In this document: piece after piece, positions 23,101 to 35,272 of the stretch
How positions within the stretch are numbered: position 1 is the first letter of the stretch
Layout: every line of letters starts with the position of its first letter
DNA from: Globodera rostochiensis
Taxonomy: Eukaryota > Nematoda > Chromadorea > Rhabditida > Heteroderidae
Length of the DNA stretch: 64,000 bases
Direction of reading: 5' to 3'
Assembly: GCA_018350325.1 (NCBI GenBank)
Contig: JAEVLN010000005.1
Span: 3,296,142 to 3,360,141 of the forward strand
Made by a program: the position numbers and the translations under genes
Notes under the pieces: model-generated
Databases searched by the model: none
Seen by the model: only the letters and a program-made list of their open reading frames with translations
Told to the model about the DNA's origin: nothing

Positions 23101-23468
23101 GTCTTTGTTCTCGAGGTCGGAACAGAACAGGAACAGATTCAAAATTGTTGGACTGGAAGATAGTCAATTTTTTGGAAAATGCCAAAAAAATTATTCGAAT
23201 TCAGGGTTCGAATCGGTGAAATGGAAGTCAGAATTGGATTCTACGACCCTGAAAACCCCTAGAAACTCATTTATTGCAGACTTACAACAAAATTGATTTT
23301 TGTTGGCATTTCATGGCCTTTCGGCATTTTGGTGGCGCGCCATCCCCGCCCCATCCCTAGTGCCGATAGAGACGCCGTCGGTTTTATGAATTTTTTTTTT
23401 GAGATTAAATAAAAGTCCAACAATTGTCTTTTTCCCATTTTTAGGGGCAACTCCAATTTAAGCTTTTT

Positions 23469-23888
23469 GAGTAGGGGTCATTAGCGTCCCGCCACTAGCG
23501 TCCCGCCACTAGCGTCCCAGCCACTAGCGTCCCAGGCCACTAGCGTCCCAGCCACTAGCGTCCCAACCAAAAAATATTTTTTATTTTATTTTTTAATAAC
23601 TAAATTACAGTTCAAATACATTTTAAAATTTTTGATTTTTTCTTTGCAAAAACCGGTTTAAAGGTCGAGCCCGCTAAAATTTTTGCTTATTCCATCTTCA
23701 GCAACTAAGAAAACCTATAAAACCGGTTGGTAAAAAAATAATAAAAAATCATTGATTTTCAAAATCTTAGATTTGAACTGTAATTTAGTTATTAAAAAAT
23801 AAAATAAAAAATATTTTTTGGTTGGGACGCTAGTGGCCGGGACGCTAGTGGCGGGACCCTAGTGGCGGGACGCTAGTGGCCCGCTTCG
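23469..23888. mobile_element. Foldback element with inverted minisatellite ends
   Basis: About five copies of a CACTAGCGTCCCGC-like unit on the left and their inverted counterparts on the right bracket an AT-rich palindrome of about 290 bp (AATATTTTTTATTTTATTTT with its complement; CGGTTT in the middle). The 9-bp direct repeat AAGCTTTTT flanks it (23460-23468 and 23889-23897). No coding capacity. Confidence 0.75.
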
Positions 23889-24229
23889 AAGCTTTTTTAC
23901 TTTCCCCACCATTTAAATATTAGTCAATTTGAGTTTTAGGTATGTCAAATGATTCATTCCAAATATTTTGTTGCATTTAAATTTATTAAAAACTTATTTC
24001 TTTTCATTCACATATTAATTAACTAAAGAATTTATTTTCCTGAGATAGTGAAGCGAGGACAGTTCTGGCATCTGATCCTTTCTGTTTCACACAATTTTGG
24101 GTCAACATTTTGCCGGGAGCGAATAAACATTTAAATTTATAATAAAAAGAAAGAGATTAATTCAAAAAAGTGAATGAATGTCCATCCCCCCTTTTCCAGG
24201 GTCAACATTTGCCCAAAGAAACGTCCATT

Positions 24230-24535
24230 CAATTTATAGGAATAACCCCAACATAACAGCTGATCAGGGTAAAAAAAGCGATCGATTATTAATAAATGTG
24301 TGAATATTTCCTAACAAAAACATTTTTTTTCTTGGCATTTAATAACCCCTAATGATTAATTGGGGATCCCGACAAAATCAGATAAATCCGGGCACTAGTA
24401 ATGTTTGGAAGTTTGCTGGGACGGATAGTCGAGGGGAAAGTGTGAAAAAGAAATTTACTTTTCGGTAAAAGTAAAGAATATCAACTTTTGTAAGCCGAGA
24501 TACAGCTCGAAGTTGACAAACCCGGCAAATACCCA
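24230..24535 (+). pseudogene. SPRY-family relic (ends only)
   Basis: Two short pieces remain: ACATAACAGCTGATCAGGGT followed by a GCGATCGATTATTAA-type intron start (end of exon 1), and near 24,440-24,530 the family's 3' flank (AAAGAAATTTACTTTTCGGT, then TCAAAACT/AGTTGACAAA-like text). The body of the gene has been deleted. Confidence 0.55.
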
Positions 24536-24599
24536 ACTCCTACACTCATCGTTTTTGGTTCTAGTTGACTTTACGCGTCCCATGATTGGGTGAAAAGTT

Positions 24600-26045
24600 G
24601 GCCAACAAAAACCACAGTGAATGGAATTTTAAGAAACTGATCAGCCCGGTCCTTCATTTGCACTCCAGTCGGGAGACCCCGGGGGGGGGGGGGTGGGGGG
24701 GGGGGGGGTCATTTGGTTGCCCTTTTGATCTGATCTGCTTTGACTTACGCCTAAATTGATCCAGATCAGATCAGTGAACGACATTTTAAGAAACTGATCA
24801 CCTCGGTCATTCATTTGCCCCCCAAATGGAATTTAAAAAAGAATGTTGGCATTTTTTGGGTCCACGCGCTGTTGCGCACGCTGCCCGGCTCGGGTCTGGC
24901 CATGCGTCTGTCGTTGGTGGCTGGCGCAAGCGTTTGCATTACGGTGAAATGCGTCGGCGGCGAACTGTTGGACTTGGAGCCGTTGGGCGCCAAACGACTG
25001 CAGGCGAAGAACCTGCACGACTACCTGCAGGACATCATCCTGGCGGAGAAGGTACAGCAACACAACATTATAGAAATCGATCGGACAGTATCCGGGACTC
25101 CGTCCGAAATTTTTAGGTTCAGATTTGTAATACCGATACCCCGGGGGTGGGTGGTCCGGATTCCATTCAAACAGCCTGGACTGTCGGGATCAAAAGTTTC
25201 GGCACAAAAATCTCTGAAATTCTGGGAATCTCTGGGAATGTGTCAATTATGCATAAAAACTAGGAAATTCATTTATTTTTGCCGGCCCGATCAAAAAATT
25301 ATGCAATTTTGGCACCCGTAGAAAATTGCCGGATCCAAAGCATTTCTAATCATTAAAAGTTGGCATTTTGCCAATCGTTTTAGGTCGATTTTGTGTTGGA
25401 CGCCAACCACGAATGGCTGCACGGGGAGCAGGTGGCGCGCAGATGCCCAAAGTTTGCGCCGACTGAGTCCAACAACAGTCACAACGCCAACGCGTCGTCA
25501 CATTCAAATCCGCCAAACACGCGCGAAATTGGGTCCAACGTTTTGCATGCTGGCCCCGTTGAGATGGAACACAAAATAATGTTGGACTCATAAATTATTT
25601 CTTTAAATTTCCCTTCGGGGGGTGGGGACCGGGGATCCCCGTGCCACTTTCCGACCCCATTCCCCGGTTTGCACATCGCCGAAAACGGGTATCCCCGTTT
25701 GTCCGTCCCCGGTATTGGCATTACACACATTCCATAAATGGTCCTGAGGCAGAACGCCAATTTCTCCAATTCCTTAGCTTCACCACAATGCGCGTCGCGG
25801 TGGTCACCTGCAAGTCGAACAGCGCCGACCACCGCATTAAACCGGACGACGAATTTGGCGGAGAGCACCTCGTCAGTAGAGCCCAACAATTATTTGAAAA
25901 TAAAAATAAGAAGCCCATTTTAACAGAACGCCAAATGCGTCGCTTCTTCGCCAAGCCAAAACGGTGCCGCCGTCGGCGCCTGCACATTTGAGCAACAATT
26001 GCAGGCACTGCTGAGAAACCATGGCAAAACGGTGGCACAGGGTTA
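24600..26045 (+). pseudogene. Partial duplicate of STAT 3' exons, copy 3
   Basis: Second segmental copy of the STAT 3' end. The SH2 exon is at 24842-25051 (exactly 70 codons, [19 protein letters not shown] onward), the next exon at 25384-25580 and the next starts at 25778; the match ends near 26,041, within the exon equivalent to 9943-10090. The intron upstream of the SH2 exon is also copied. The G/C hairpin that follows 9,640 is present too. Without upstream exons it cannot encode a STAT, but its SH2 exon has a clean in-frame AG acceptor, which the parental copy seems to lack. Confidence 0.85.
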
Positions 26046-26230
26046 GCGTGCGGGGACACGAGCGGGGAGTATTCATTGCCCGAGGGGATGTTTGACCCAT
26101 TTGGTCAGGGTTAGGTAACATATCATAAGAAGCTGGTTAACCATGAGCTACCAAAAATCCGCAAATTCCTCATTTCTTCATTAAAATCAAATATTTTTCG
26201 TGGTTATTTACCAGCAGGTCATTTAACTTG

Positions 26231-27235
26231 GGTTGGTCCCCGACCCCTCGGGGGCGGGAAAGTCGGGAGGCCGAGGTTGGCCATGTCGAGGGTCGGGGAC
26301 GACCAAATTGTCGAGGTCAGGGGTCGCGGACCAAACGAGCGGGGAGCATTCATTGCCCGCTTGAGTCAAAATTCAAAAAATTTTTCTCGACGGCACCTAT
26401 CGGCACCGCCGACCCGCCTGCCTCCCCAAAAGTGAAGTCAAAAAATTTGATTATGCAATTAAAGTTGAAGAAAATGTGGAAGATATTTCTGAATAATAAA
26501 AAAAAGTTTTTTTGTTTTACCATTGAAAATGTTTCGCTTGAAAAGTCCCGGTAGGTCCAAGTCCCGGATGAAAATGTTGGGTCCGGTCCCGATTTTGAAT
26601 AATTCGAGGCCAAAATTGATTTTTGAAAATATTTAATTTTCCAAATGGGGGGCAACAACTATTTACACTATTACCGTATTTTCTTGAGTTTTTGGTTAAA
26701 AATGCCAAAATGTGCTCGAAATATGCCTGATATTCTTTATTCTGCTTTCAAAATGAAATGCCGTTAATTTGCATATAAAATTTTTTATTGCTCTTATTAC
26801 TTCTATTAGGAAATCTTGCCCATTTTTTGCAATATTTTAAAAATTTTTATCCATATTTTTTCCATATTTCGTCCATATTTTGCAATTTTTGTCCATATTT
26901 TGCGATTTTTCATCCATATATTTCGAGATTTTTTATCCATATAAATCGCCGCCCTACTTATTATGTATACCTAGATCCCATTTAGCAAAAATTTCGAGCG
27001 AAAACAATTCCATTATGAAGTTAAGAATTTAAATGGCAAAAAACCCCTGCAGATTTTGATGTCTTTTTGGAAATTTATGAGGTTTTTGAGACCTTAATGT
27101 TTCTAAAATTTCCTCGGCGGCGCCAGCATCAATAAAGATTCTGGTAAATTTTGTCTGAGAACTTGAAAGTCCTGTTACAGGATCCGGAAAATTGATTTCC
27201 GCACTCTAATTTATTGAAGACTTACAACAAAATTG
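26231..27235. other. Spacer with hairpin and simple-sequence remnants
   Basis: A degenerate TGGGTTGGTCCCCGACC hairpin at 26,231-26,330, a CGACGGCACCTATCGGCACC segment at 26,390-26,420 that recurs elsewhere, and a TCCATATTT-rich stretch at 26,855-26,945. No gene is supported. Confidence 0.55.
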
Positions 27236-27556
27236 ATTTTTGTTGGCATTTCGTGACCTTTCGGCATTTTGTTGGCGCGTCTAATACCCCCGCCCCGTCC
27301 ACAACAATTACCTCCCCCCCCCTTGAACGGTCAATTCATTACGTTTTCTCCACACATTTTGTGCAAAAAATGCCCCCCCCCCTCCTCCGCGTCACCCAAA
27401 TATGTTTTATTATATCGATTACTCTTTTTTGGCATTAATTTGTACGGCAATCGTAGTTTACAGAAATGTCGTCAATTCATTCAAAACGGTTAAATATGTT
27501 CAGAATTAAATTTTGTCATTTTAGAACTAAAATTTAGAATTTTATATAAATTTAAC
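27236..27556 (+). promoter_or_regulatory. Conserved upstream region of SPRY gene B
   Basis: Shared with the loci at 18.7 and 21.8 kb (there on the minus strand): TGTTGGCATTTCGTGACC, a GCGCGTCTAATACCCCCGCC segment, two C-tracts, GTGCAAAAAATGCC, TTATATCGATTAC and finally TTTTAGAACTAAAATTTAG 18 bases before the ATG. The terminal TTTTAG is a plausible spliced-leader acceptor. Confidence 0.55.
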
Positions 27557-30114
27557 ATGTCAATTTCACCGAAATCAACCACTGGAGAGGGGGACATAAC
27601 AGCTGATCAGGGTAAGAAAATCGATCGATTAATTAAATTAAAAATCCGTTTAATTGCCAATATTTTCAGACAATTTGGGGCCATCCGAAGAATTGCGCCT
27701 TTTACGGGCCAGAATTGCCGAATTGGAACACCAACAATCGATCAATTTGCCAACTTCAAGCGCCAGTTTCGATTTGGTGGGACAAAATAAAAATGGTAAA
27801 AAAATGCTAAATTTATAAATACAAATCAAAGCTTAATATTTATTATTTAATTTTTAATGACAGATGTGGCGGACAATTTGCACGGTCAAATAAACTGTAA
27901 TTTTGAATTGGAATTGAAGGACATGAAGCAGTTCAAGGAAAAGCTGGAGGACGTGAAGCAGCTGAACGAAGAATTTCGCAGAAATTTATTTTTCCCATTT
28001 TGGGGTTTAAAATATTTAAATCAAAAAGTTAAAAGCATTTATTTATTTGGCGTCTATTTCAGTTGATCATTTATTGCTGTCATCGACGGAACTCCGTGCG
28101 AAGGTCGGTAAAGGGGACCATTTGAGCTCAATCTTTTATAACCTTTTAAGCCGATTGAAAATGCATTTTAAACCAAAAAACATCAAAATTTCTGCAATTT
28201 CAAAAGCAGTAAAATGTTTTAATAGCGATTTTTGATGTATTTTGGGGGTTGCTTATTTTATTTACTGTTAAAGGAAGAATTGCATCAGTTGAACGAGGAA
28301 TCGAAGAACACAAAAGAATCCTTCGAAAAAAAGCTTGAAGAACAAATGGAAGCTCTGCAGACAAAGATGGAGAAGTATCAGCACAAACAGCAACAGACCA
28401 TCGACCAGTTGACACAAAAACTGAAGGGTAAATTTGAATTTGGAAAAATCCTTTTGCCCCAAAATAATTAATTTTATTTTACTGTTTTAGTTTCCATTGA
28501 TCAGCTTTCGTTGAAGCATCAAGAACACGAGAAACTGCTAAATGCTCACAAGAATTTAATGGAAGAAAAAATTGGCTGGTTAAATGAGGACCAGCAAAAG
28601 CTCGTTTCCATTGATCAGTTTTTGTTGATGCAAAGTGATCAGAAGGAACTCCGCGCTGGACACGAGGAACTGTCAACTGCACATGAGAAGCTAATGGAAG
28701 AGATGAAGGAACAACGGGAAATGGATGCTTTGAAGCAGCAAACGGACCAAAAGGAAACCAATGACAAAATTGACTCCTTAAATAAGGACCAGGAGCAACT
28801 CGGTAGGGAACTGTCTTCAAAGAACGAGATTATTCAAAAATATTCTGAGATTTGAGTTTATTATAGGTTCCATCGATCAGCTTTCGTTGAAGCATCAAGA
28901 ACACGAGGAATTGTTAAATGCTCACACGAACTTATTGAATGAAATGAAGGAACAACGGGAAAAGGATGTCGCCGAATTGGAGCAACAGAAAGTGTCAAAT
29001 GCCAACAAATTTGCTGAAATTGAACAGAAAAATGACAAATTGGAGAAGGATCAGAAAGAACAGCAGCTGAACATTGTCCGCTTGCAGAATACCGTTGCCA
29101 CGTTGAGTGAAATTGGTAAGTTTCGGTCTAAAATCTTGTTCAAAGTTCGGAAATTCTCTGCCTTTTTTAGTTTTAATATTTAGAAATTAAAAATATATTT
29201 CCTTAGTGCTAATCAATCGATGGGATTCCACGGCATGTCACAAGGACCTCGCGCTCTCTGAGCCCGATCGATTGGTTGTCCAACATAATGGAGAGGATTA
29301 TTGGAGTAAATATTATTCTGTTAAATTGATTATTGTTTATGTAAAGAGTTTAGACAATTTTTGAATTAACTCAATTTTTAGGGGAGGGCTCTGTCCGCGC
29401 TGAAAAGCTGCTACCGGGAAATCCTTACGGCATTTCCTACTTCGAAGTTAAAATCTTAGAGCAAGTGGGAGGGTAATTTCTAAATATTATAAAACATTTG
29501 CTGTGCTTTAAAATATATTTAGCCCTATTTCGATTGGACTTGCGACCAAACGAATGCCATTGAATTCCCTGGTTGGACTGCACGAAGGCACTTACGGATA
29601 CGAAGACGGTGGCTTTTTTTGGGGTCACGCGGTCGACGGATGTTACCACTGGGCCAATGGACGTCCTTTCATCGGTGGAAAGCCTTCGTTTTTCGTCGGC
29701 GACGTCATCGGCTGCGGCGTCAATTTGGCAACTCGCCAAATTATTTACACAAAAAACGGGGAGCGTTTGGGTGAGAAAGAAAAACGAATTAAAATTAAGG
29801 CCAATAAATGTTGTGACTCCAAATTCTAAAGTTCAACACAATTTTTTTTGTATAAATCGTTCAAAATGCAAAAAAGGATAAAAAGCTTCATCGCCAAAGC
29901 AATTCGTAAACAAAATAAGTGTTGAGGGAATTATTTCCGCCCAACTTTTTATAAGCTTAAAAAGGGGGGGGGACTTTAATAATTATTTGTTTTTGCAGAC
30001 ACCGCCAATTTATTTGTCGATTCTCCCGCCGATTTGTTTCCATGCGTTTCGTTGGGCATGCCTGGCGACAAAATTGAAGCAAATTTTGGACCGGACTTTG
30101 AATACAAATTCTGA
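27557..30114 (+). CDS. Coiled-coil SPRY-domain protein B, apparently complete
   Basis: Exons: 27557-27611, 27670-27795, 27864 to about 27977, 28063-28103, 28274-28427, 28491-28802, 28867-29115, 29207-29305, 29392-29472, 29523-29770, 29999-30114. The protein starts [18 protein letters not shown] with no signal peptide. It then has an exon-2 helix ([20 protein letters not shown]), about 250 residues of heptad-rich coiled coil with repeated [13 protein letters not shown] and EEMKEQRE units, and a C-terminal SPRY domain ([85 protein letters not shown]). It likely oligomerises through the coil and binds partners through SPRY. Exon joins are phase-consistent; the end of the third exon would need a GC donor. 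It resembles nematode RanBPM-like SPRY families. Confidence 0.8.
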
Positions 30115-31495
30115 CCAGGAATCCCTCATTTGTTTTGTAAAGAAAGATACGGTCAATGGATTTTATTTAACATTTTTACATTTCGATTTGTTTTTACATT
30201 TGATGTGTTGTTGTCATTTTGCAAATTTGCTCGATAAAGAATTTACTTTTCGGTAAACGTGAAAAAGAATATCAAAACTCCTCAAAGTTGACAAAACCAT
30301 GGGGCTAGACCCTTTTAATCAAAATTTATGACAATTCAGCCCCAATAAAGTAAGAACGTTGAGCCAAAATCATAATAGGATAGGACTGAGTGGGCGGCAC
30401 TTGAGATGATGTGCGAAATTCATAAATGTTTAATCACTCACCATTAGATGATGCCATATTATGAATCTGATGTCGTATTCTTGATCAGCGACCTCGATAA
30501 CCCCCGAGTAATCAATTCAAACTGTACTCCCCGACCTGGACTCATCATGGCACTTAATAGAATATGTTCTGTTTAAGGATTCACGGCACTGGACCAAGCT
30601 GTTGAATGGACACGGGGAGATTATATCTATTAATTCTTTGCATGAATCAACGCGAAAACTGAAGAATTTTTTTAAACAATTTGTAAAATTTTTTTGCGTT
30701 TTTAAAAATATTTTTATTTACTTTTTTGGTCAGTAAAATATGGTGACTATTTAAAAAATTCATAACTTTATTTAAAGTTGAATGATTTAATTATTTTAGT
30801 GTCATAGGTGTAAATTGTACAAAAAATCGTTAATTTTTTTCTTAACAAACATTGTTAAAATCCTCAAAATTTTTGTCGGGGAGCAACCCTAGATTATTGG
30901 ATGATGATTAAACTTCCATCAGGGCTCATAATCATTTTGCAACATTTCTTTCCATAAAAATTGTAATTGCCTCCCCCCCCCCCCCCTCTGATGAGGCCAT
31001 TCATTTGTGTAAATTGCAGGGCTCATAATCATTTATATTTTAATTACTCTTATCTGTTAACATAAGTAGCGAGATTCTACTCTAATTTCCATTTCTTTCC
31101 ATCGTCTTCATCACCAATTGTGCGGGTACCAAAATGATTATGGGCAATGTTTTGTTGAGAAAAATAAGAATTCAGCGGTTTCCGGGTTTAGTTTAACTGA
31201 ATTTGAAGAGAAAGATTTTCGATTAAATCCCAAAAGGGTCCGCCTTTGGGAAACTTCGACAAAAAATTGACACAAACTTTTAAATTTTTTAAAATGAAGA
31301 AGACATCTCAAAAAAAAAAGATTTTTTTTAAAACTTTATTTCATTTGAAAATCTCAACTTTAAGTTGAGATTTGCATTCTTTAAAAACTCACCTAAAAAT
31401 AATAATTCCAAAAATTTGTAAATGCTGCCAAAAAATTTTTAAACATTTGAAATATTTAAAAAATTTTTAAAAAATTGTTTTCTCCACCATAATTA
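30115..31495. other. Spacer between SPRY genes B and C
   Basis: Contains a dispersed repeat at 30,440-30,510 (ATGATGCCATATTATGAATC, GTATTCTTGATCAGCGACC) matching 60-120 and partly 34,035-34,180, and a C-tract at 30,972-30,986. No gene is supported. Confidence 0.55.
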
Positions 31496-33967
31496 ATGCT
31501 TCAGAACATTGACGAGTCCGCAAAGATGGAGGAGTTTCAGAAACAACAGCAACACAACATTGATGAGTCCGCAGAGATGGAGCAATTGAACATGGACTAT
31601 TTGCAAAGTGATCAGAAGGCATCATTGTTGAAAAGACAACAAAAAACTGATCAAAAAGCATTGGGCGCATCGATTGATCAAGTGGGTTTAAACTTTAAAG
31701 GGAGTTGGAGTTGGATGGGACCGAATTGGGGACAAAAAAAGTCCCCCCACCCGGTCAATTGAAAAAAAAAATGTAGCAATACAGTACCGGTGTCCAACTT
31801 TTTCTAAGCATTATCCTTAATTTAAATTAAATAATTAAAGGTAACGAGTCAACTGAAGGGCGAACGGAGTGCAAACATGGTGGAGGAGTATCAGAAGCAA
31901 CAGAACATTGACGCATTGATTGAAGCACAAAAGGGAAATGGTAGGGCAATTATTTAATTTAAATCTATTAAATGTAATAATTTTATTTTCAAAAGTGGAA
32001 ATTGGTGGCAAAATGGGCAAGATTGGGAATTTGGTTGCAATTTTAACTCCGGCGGGTCAATGGCGGCGATACGGTAAGAAAACTTTTCTTGAAATTTTAA
32101 GCCAACATTCTGGACTTACACAGATCCTTATCGAATCGCGGGCCTCGCGGTTGCAATTGTTCTGCTTATTTTTGGCATTTATGCGCTCCATCAATTTTCT
32201 AACAAATTCGCCGAAAAGGAAGAATTGCATCAGATGAAAGAGGAATTGAAGAACACAAAAGAATCTTTCGACAAAAAGCTTGAAGAACAAATGGAGGAAA
32301 GTTTTGCGAAACTCAAACTCGAAAATGTGAATATATTTTTAACAAAAACATTTTATTTTTTTATTGTCAATTGTTCAGAAGGCACTCCGCGCCGAGTTGG
32401 AGAAGTATCAGAAGCAACAGCAACTGACCATCGACGATTTGACAGAAAAACTGACGGGTAAATTGTTTGAATTTGGAAAAAGGCTTTTCAACCTTTGATA
32501 GTGTACTGCGTTAACCACCTTTTTGTTTCCAAAGTAATTTCTTTCTCAGTTTCCATCGATCAGCTTTCCTTGAAGCATCAGGGGGAACTCGAGAAACTCT
32601 CAAATGCTCACAAGAAGCTAATGGAAAAGTTTGCATTGCTGAATTCTGTCCAAGCGATGGTCATCGCCGAATTGGAGGGGCACAAACGGTCAAATGCCAA
32701 CAAATTCGCTGAAATTGAACAGAAAAATGCTCTACAGCAGGAAACGGTCGTCAGCCTGGAGAAGTATCAGAAGGAACAGCAGCTGAACATCGTCCACTTG
32801 CAGAAGACAGTTGTCACGTTGAGACAATTTGGTAATTTCGGTCTTAAATTTTGTTCAGAGTTTGGAAATTTTCTGCCTTTTAGGCATTAGTTTTTTTAGG
32901 TTTAATATTTAAAAATAATAAATATATTTCCTTAGGACTAATTCCTCAAAATCGATGGGATTCCGCTGCTTGTCACGACAAACTCGCGCTCTCTGAGCCC
33001 AATCGATTGGTTGTTCAATATAATGGAGAGGATTTTGGTAAACATTATTTTCTGTTAAAGTGATTTGATTGTTTATGTAAAGAGTTTAGACAATTTTTGA
33101 ATTAACTCAATTTTCAGGGTGGTGGAGCTCTGTCCGCGCTGAAAAGCCAATGCCGGAAAATCCTTACTTTGAAGTGAAAATCTTAGAGAAAACAAGAGGG
33201 TAATTTACAAATATTATAAAAATTCTATGCCTTAAAATTTATTATATTTAGCTATTTTTCCATCGGACTTGCGACAAAACAAATGCCATTGGACAAATTT
33301 GCTGGAAATCACAAAGGCACTTACGGATACGGAAACAGTGGCATCTTTTGGGGTCACGAATTTGAGGGATGTTCCCACAACGGCGATGGACGCCCTTACA
33401 TCGATGGAAAGCCCAAATTTGGCGTCGGCGACGTCGTCGGCTGTGGCGTCAATTTGGCAACTCGCCAAATTATTTACACACTAAACGGAAAGCGTTTGGG
33501 TGAGAAAGAAAAATAATATGGGGGCATTTCGTTTTTAAAAAAAGCGGCTCAAATGCCCGATTTTGACTTGTGCCGCAAATGTAGACACCGTTTCTTGGTT
33601 ACAGACGGGGCAAATTTGACCTCCCCCCCCCGTTCAACCAATTTGGAAGCTCCCGGGCGCGAATTCGAAAGTTTCAAAAATCTTTTTTATTGCACAAATC
33701 GTTAAAAAAGGCACAAAAAAGGGACAAAAAGCCAATGGAATTAGTTTGTGAACAAAGTGTTGAGGGGGGAGGGTTTTGGAATTATTTCCGCTTAACTTTT
33801 TATAGGCTTAAAAAAGGGGGCCCAACTTTTGTTTAATATTTATTTTTGCAGACACCGTCAATTTATTTGTCGATTCTGTCGCCGATTTGTTTCCATGCGT
33901 TACGTTGGCAGACTCTGGCACCAAAATTGAAGCAAATTTTGGACCGGACTTTGACTATAAATTCTGA
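31496..33967 (+). CDS. Membrane-anchored coiled-coil SPRY protein C
   Basis: Ten phase-consistent exons: 31496-31681, 31841-31940, 31996-32073, 32124-32326, 32379-32457, 32550-32831, 32936-33037, 33118-33199, 33252-33499, 33852-33967. The N-terminus is Gln/Glu-rich ([19 protein letters not shown]). Exons 3-4 join as QWRRYDPYRIAG and give one strong transmembrane segment ([20 protein letters not shown]), followed directly by the family's coil ([18 protein letters not shown]). The SPRY domain is complete ([88 protein letters not shown]). Exon 1-type MSIS sequence is absent, so the start at 31496 is a best guess. The layout suggests a single-pass membrane protein with the coil and SPRY on one side. 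Confidence 0.7.
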
Positions 33968-34815
33968 TGAGAAAGCCCTCTTTTTCTTTGGAAAGATACG
34001 GTCTATGTAATAGTTGTTAGATTTTCAAAATCATTCTAAGATGATGTCATATGACAAAACAGCGTTGCCGGAAAAAAATTTGTTAATTTTAACGATTCCT
34101 TAAGAATTTCGGCTATCGGACATTTTCGCACACCGGACATCCCCGAGTACCTCTCAGAATTGCATAAAACCTTCATTTAAAAATATTGGGGCCAAAGAAA
34201 GACGGAGACCCCATTACCGTCGGGCCCTCCAATTGTACATTAGTTTACCCAAAAAAAAATTTAAAAAAAAAACACGGGAATCCAATTCGGGAAAATCAGA
34301 CTCATCAACTTTTAATAGCATATCATTTATGCCTTACGTAATCAATAAAGCATAATAATAGTTATTAATCTTTGACTAATACATTTCTTAATTTTGAATA
34401 TTTCCTAGGGGCTGAAAATCCCTAAATTTTTCTCGGCGGCGCCTGTCGGCACCGCCGACCCTTTCCCAAAACCCAAAAATTCTGAAAAATTTCTTCACAA
34501 ATTCGTTAAAATCCAATGAAAATTTTTCCCGACGACGCCTATCGGCACCGCCGACCCCCCCCCCCCCCCCACCCCAGAAGTAAAGCAGAATTCTCAAAAA
34601 ACACCCCCCCCCCAAAGCAAAATCCTAAATACGTCCCTGGCCCACTGATTGATAATTTTCCCATTTAAATAAATAAGTTTTTTTAAGCCATTATTGTTAT
34701 TTTTACACTCCTTTTTTTTGCACCAATTTTGGCACTTTTCCCACCTATTTTAGGTACCTATCTCGAGATTTTTCGAGTCTAAAAGTGCACTGCTAATAAA
34801 TATTTGTTTTTGCAG
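33968..34815. other. Spacer with dispersed repeats
   Basis: Includes a second copy of the repeat seen at 60-165 (34,035-34,180: ATGATGTCATATGACAAA, then CTCTCAGAATTGCATAAAAC) and two copies of a GC-rich near-palindrome (CTCGGCGGCGCCTGTCGGC at 34,433 and its variant at 34,527). No gene is supported. Confidence 0.55.
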
Positions 34816-34931
34816 ACACCGCCAATTTATTTGTCGCTTTTGCCGTCGATTTGTTTCCATGCGTTTCGTTGGCCAAGCCTGGCATTAAAATTGAAGCGAA
34901 CTTTGGACCGGACTTTGAACACAAATTTTGA
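34816..34931 (+). pseudogene. Orphan SPRY terminal exon (D1)
   Basis: A clean TTTTTGCAG acceptor and a full last SPRY exon: [20 protein letters not shown], then an ending FGPDFEHKF and TGA at 34929-34931. It is followed by the family's usual 3' flank. No upstream SPRY exon lies within reach, so it is a relic. Confidence 0.75.
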
Positions 34932-35272
34932 TCAGGAAGCGCTCTTTTTTCTTGGAAAGATATGTATTGTCCGATGGATTTTATTTAATAGTTGTACAAT
35001 GTACACATAATTCGTTTTGTTTTTACAATGTCTGATTTGATGTGTTGTTGTCATCTTGCAATTTTTCTCGATAAAGAAATTTACTTTTCGGTAAAAAATC
35101 TTATTATATTTTTAAATAATTTCTTGAAGATACTGGCTCAGTTTTTGGCTCCCAAAATGTTTTTTTGTCTGATCAGTGATTGGTTTGGGTGTTTCTTGTC
35201 TGATTATTGATCCCTAAAACATATGTTTTGGAAACAAAATTTGACAAAATTAAGAGAAAAGAAAAAAATCGG

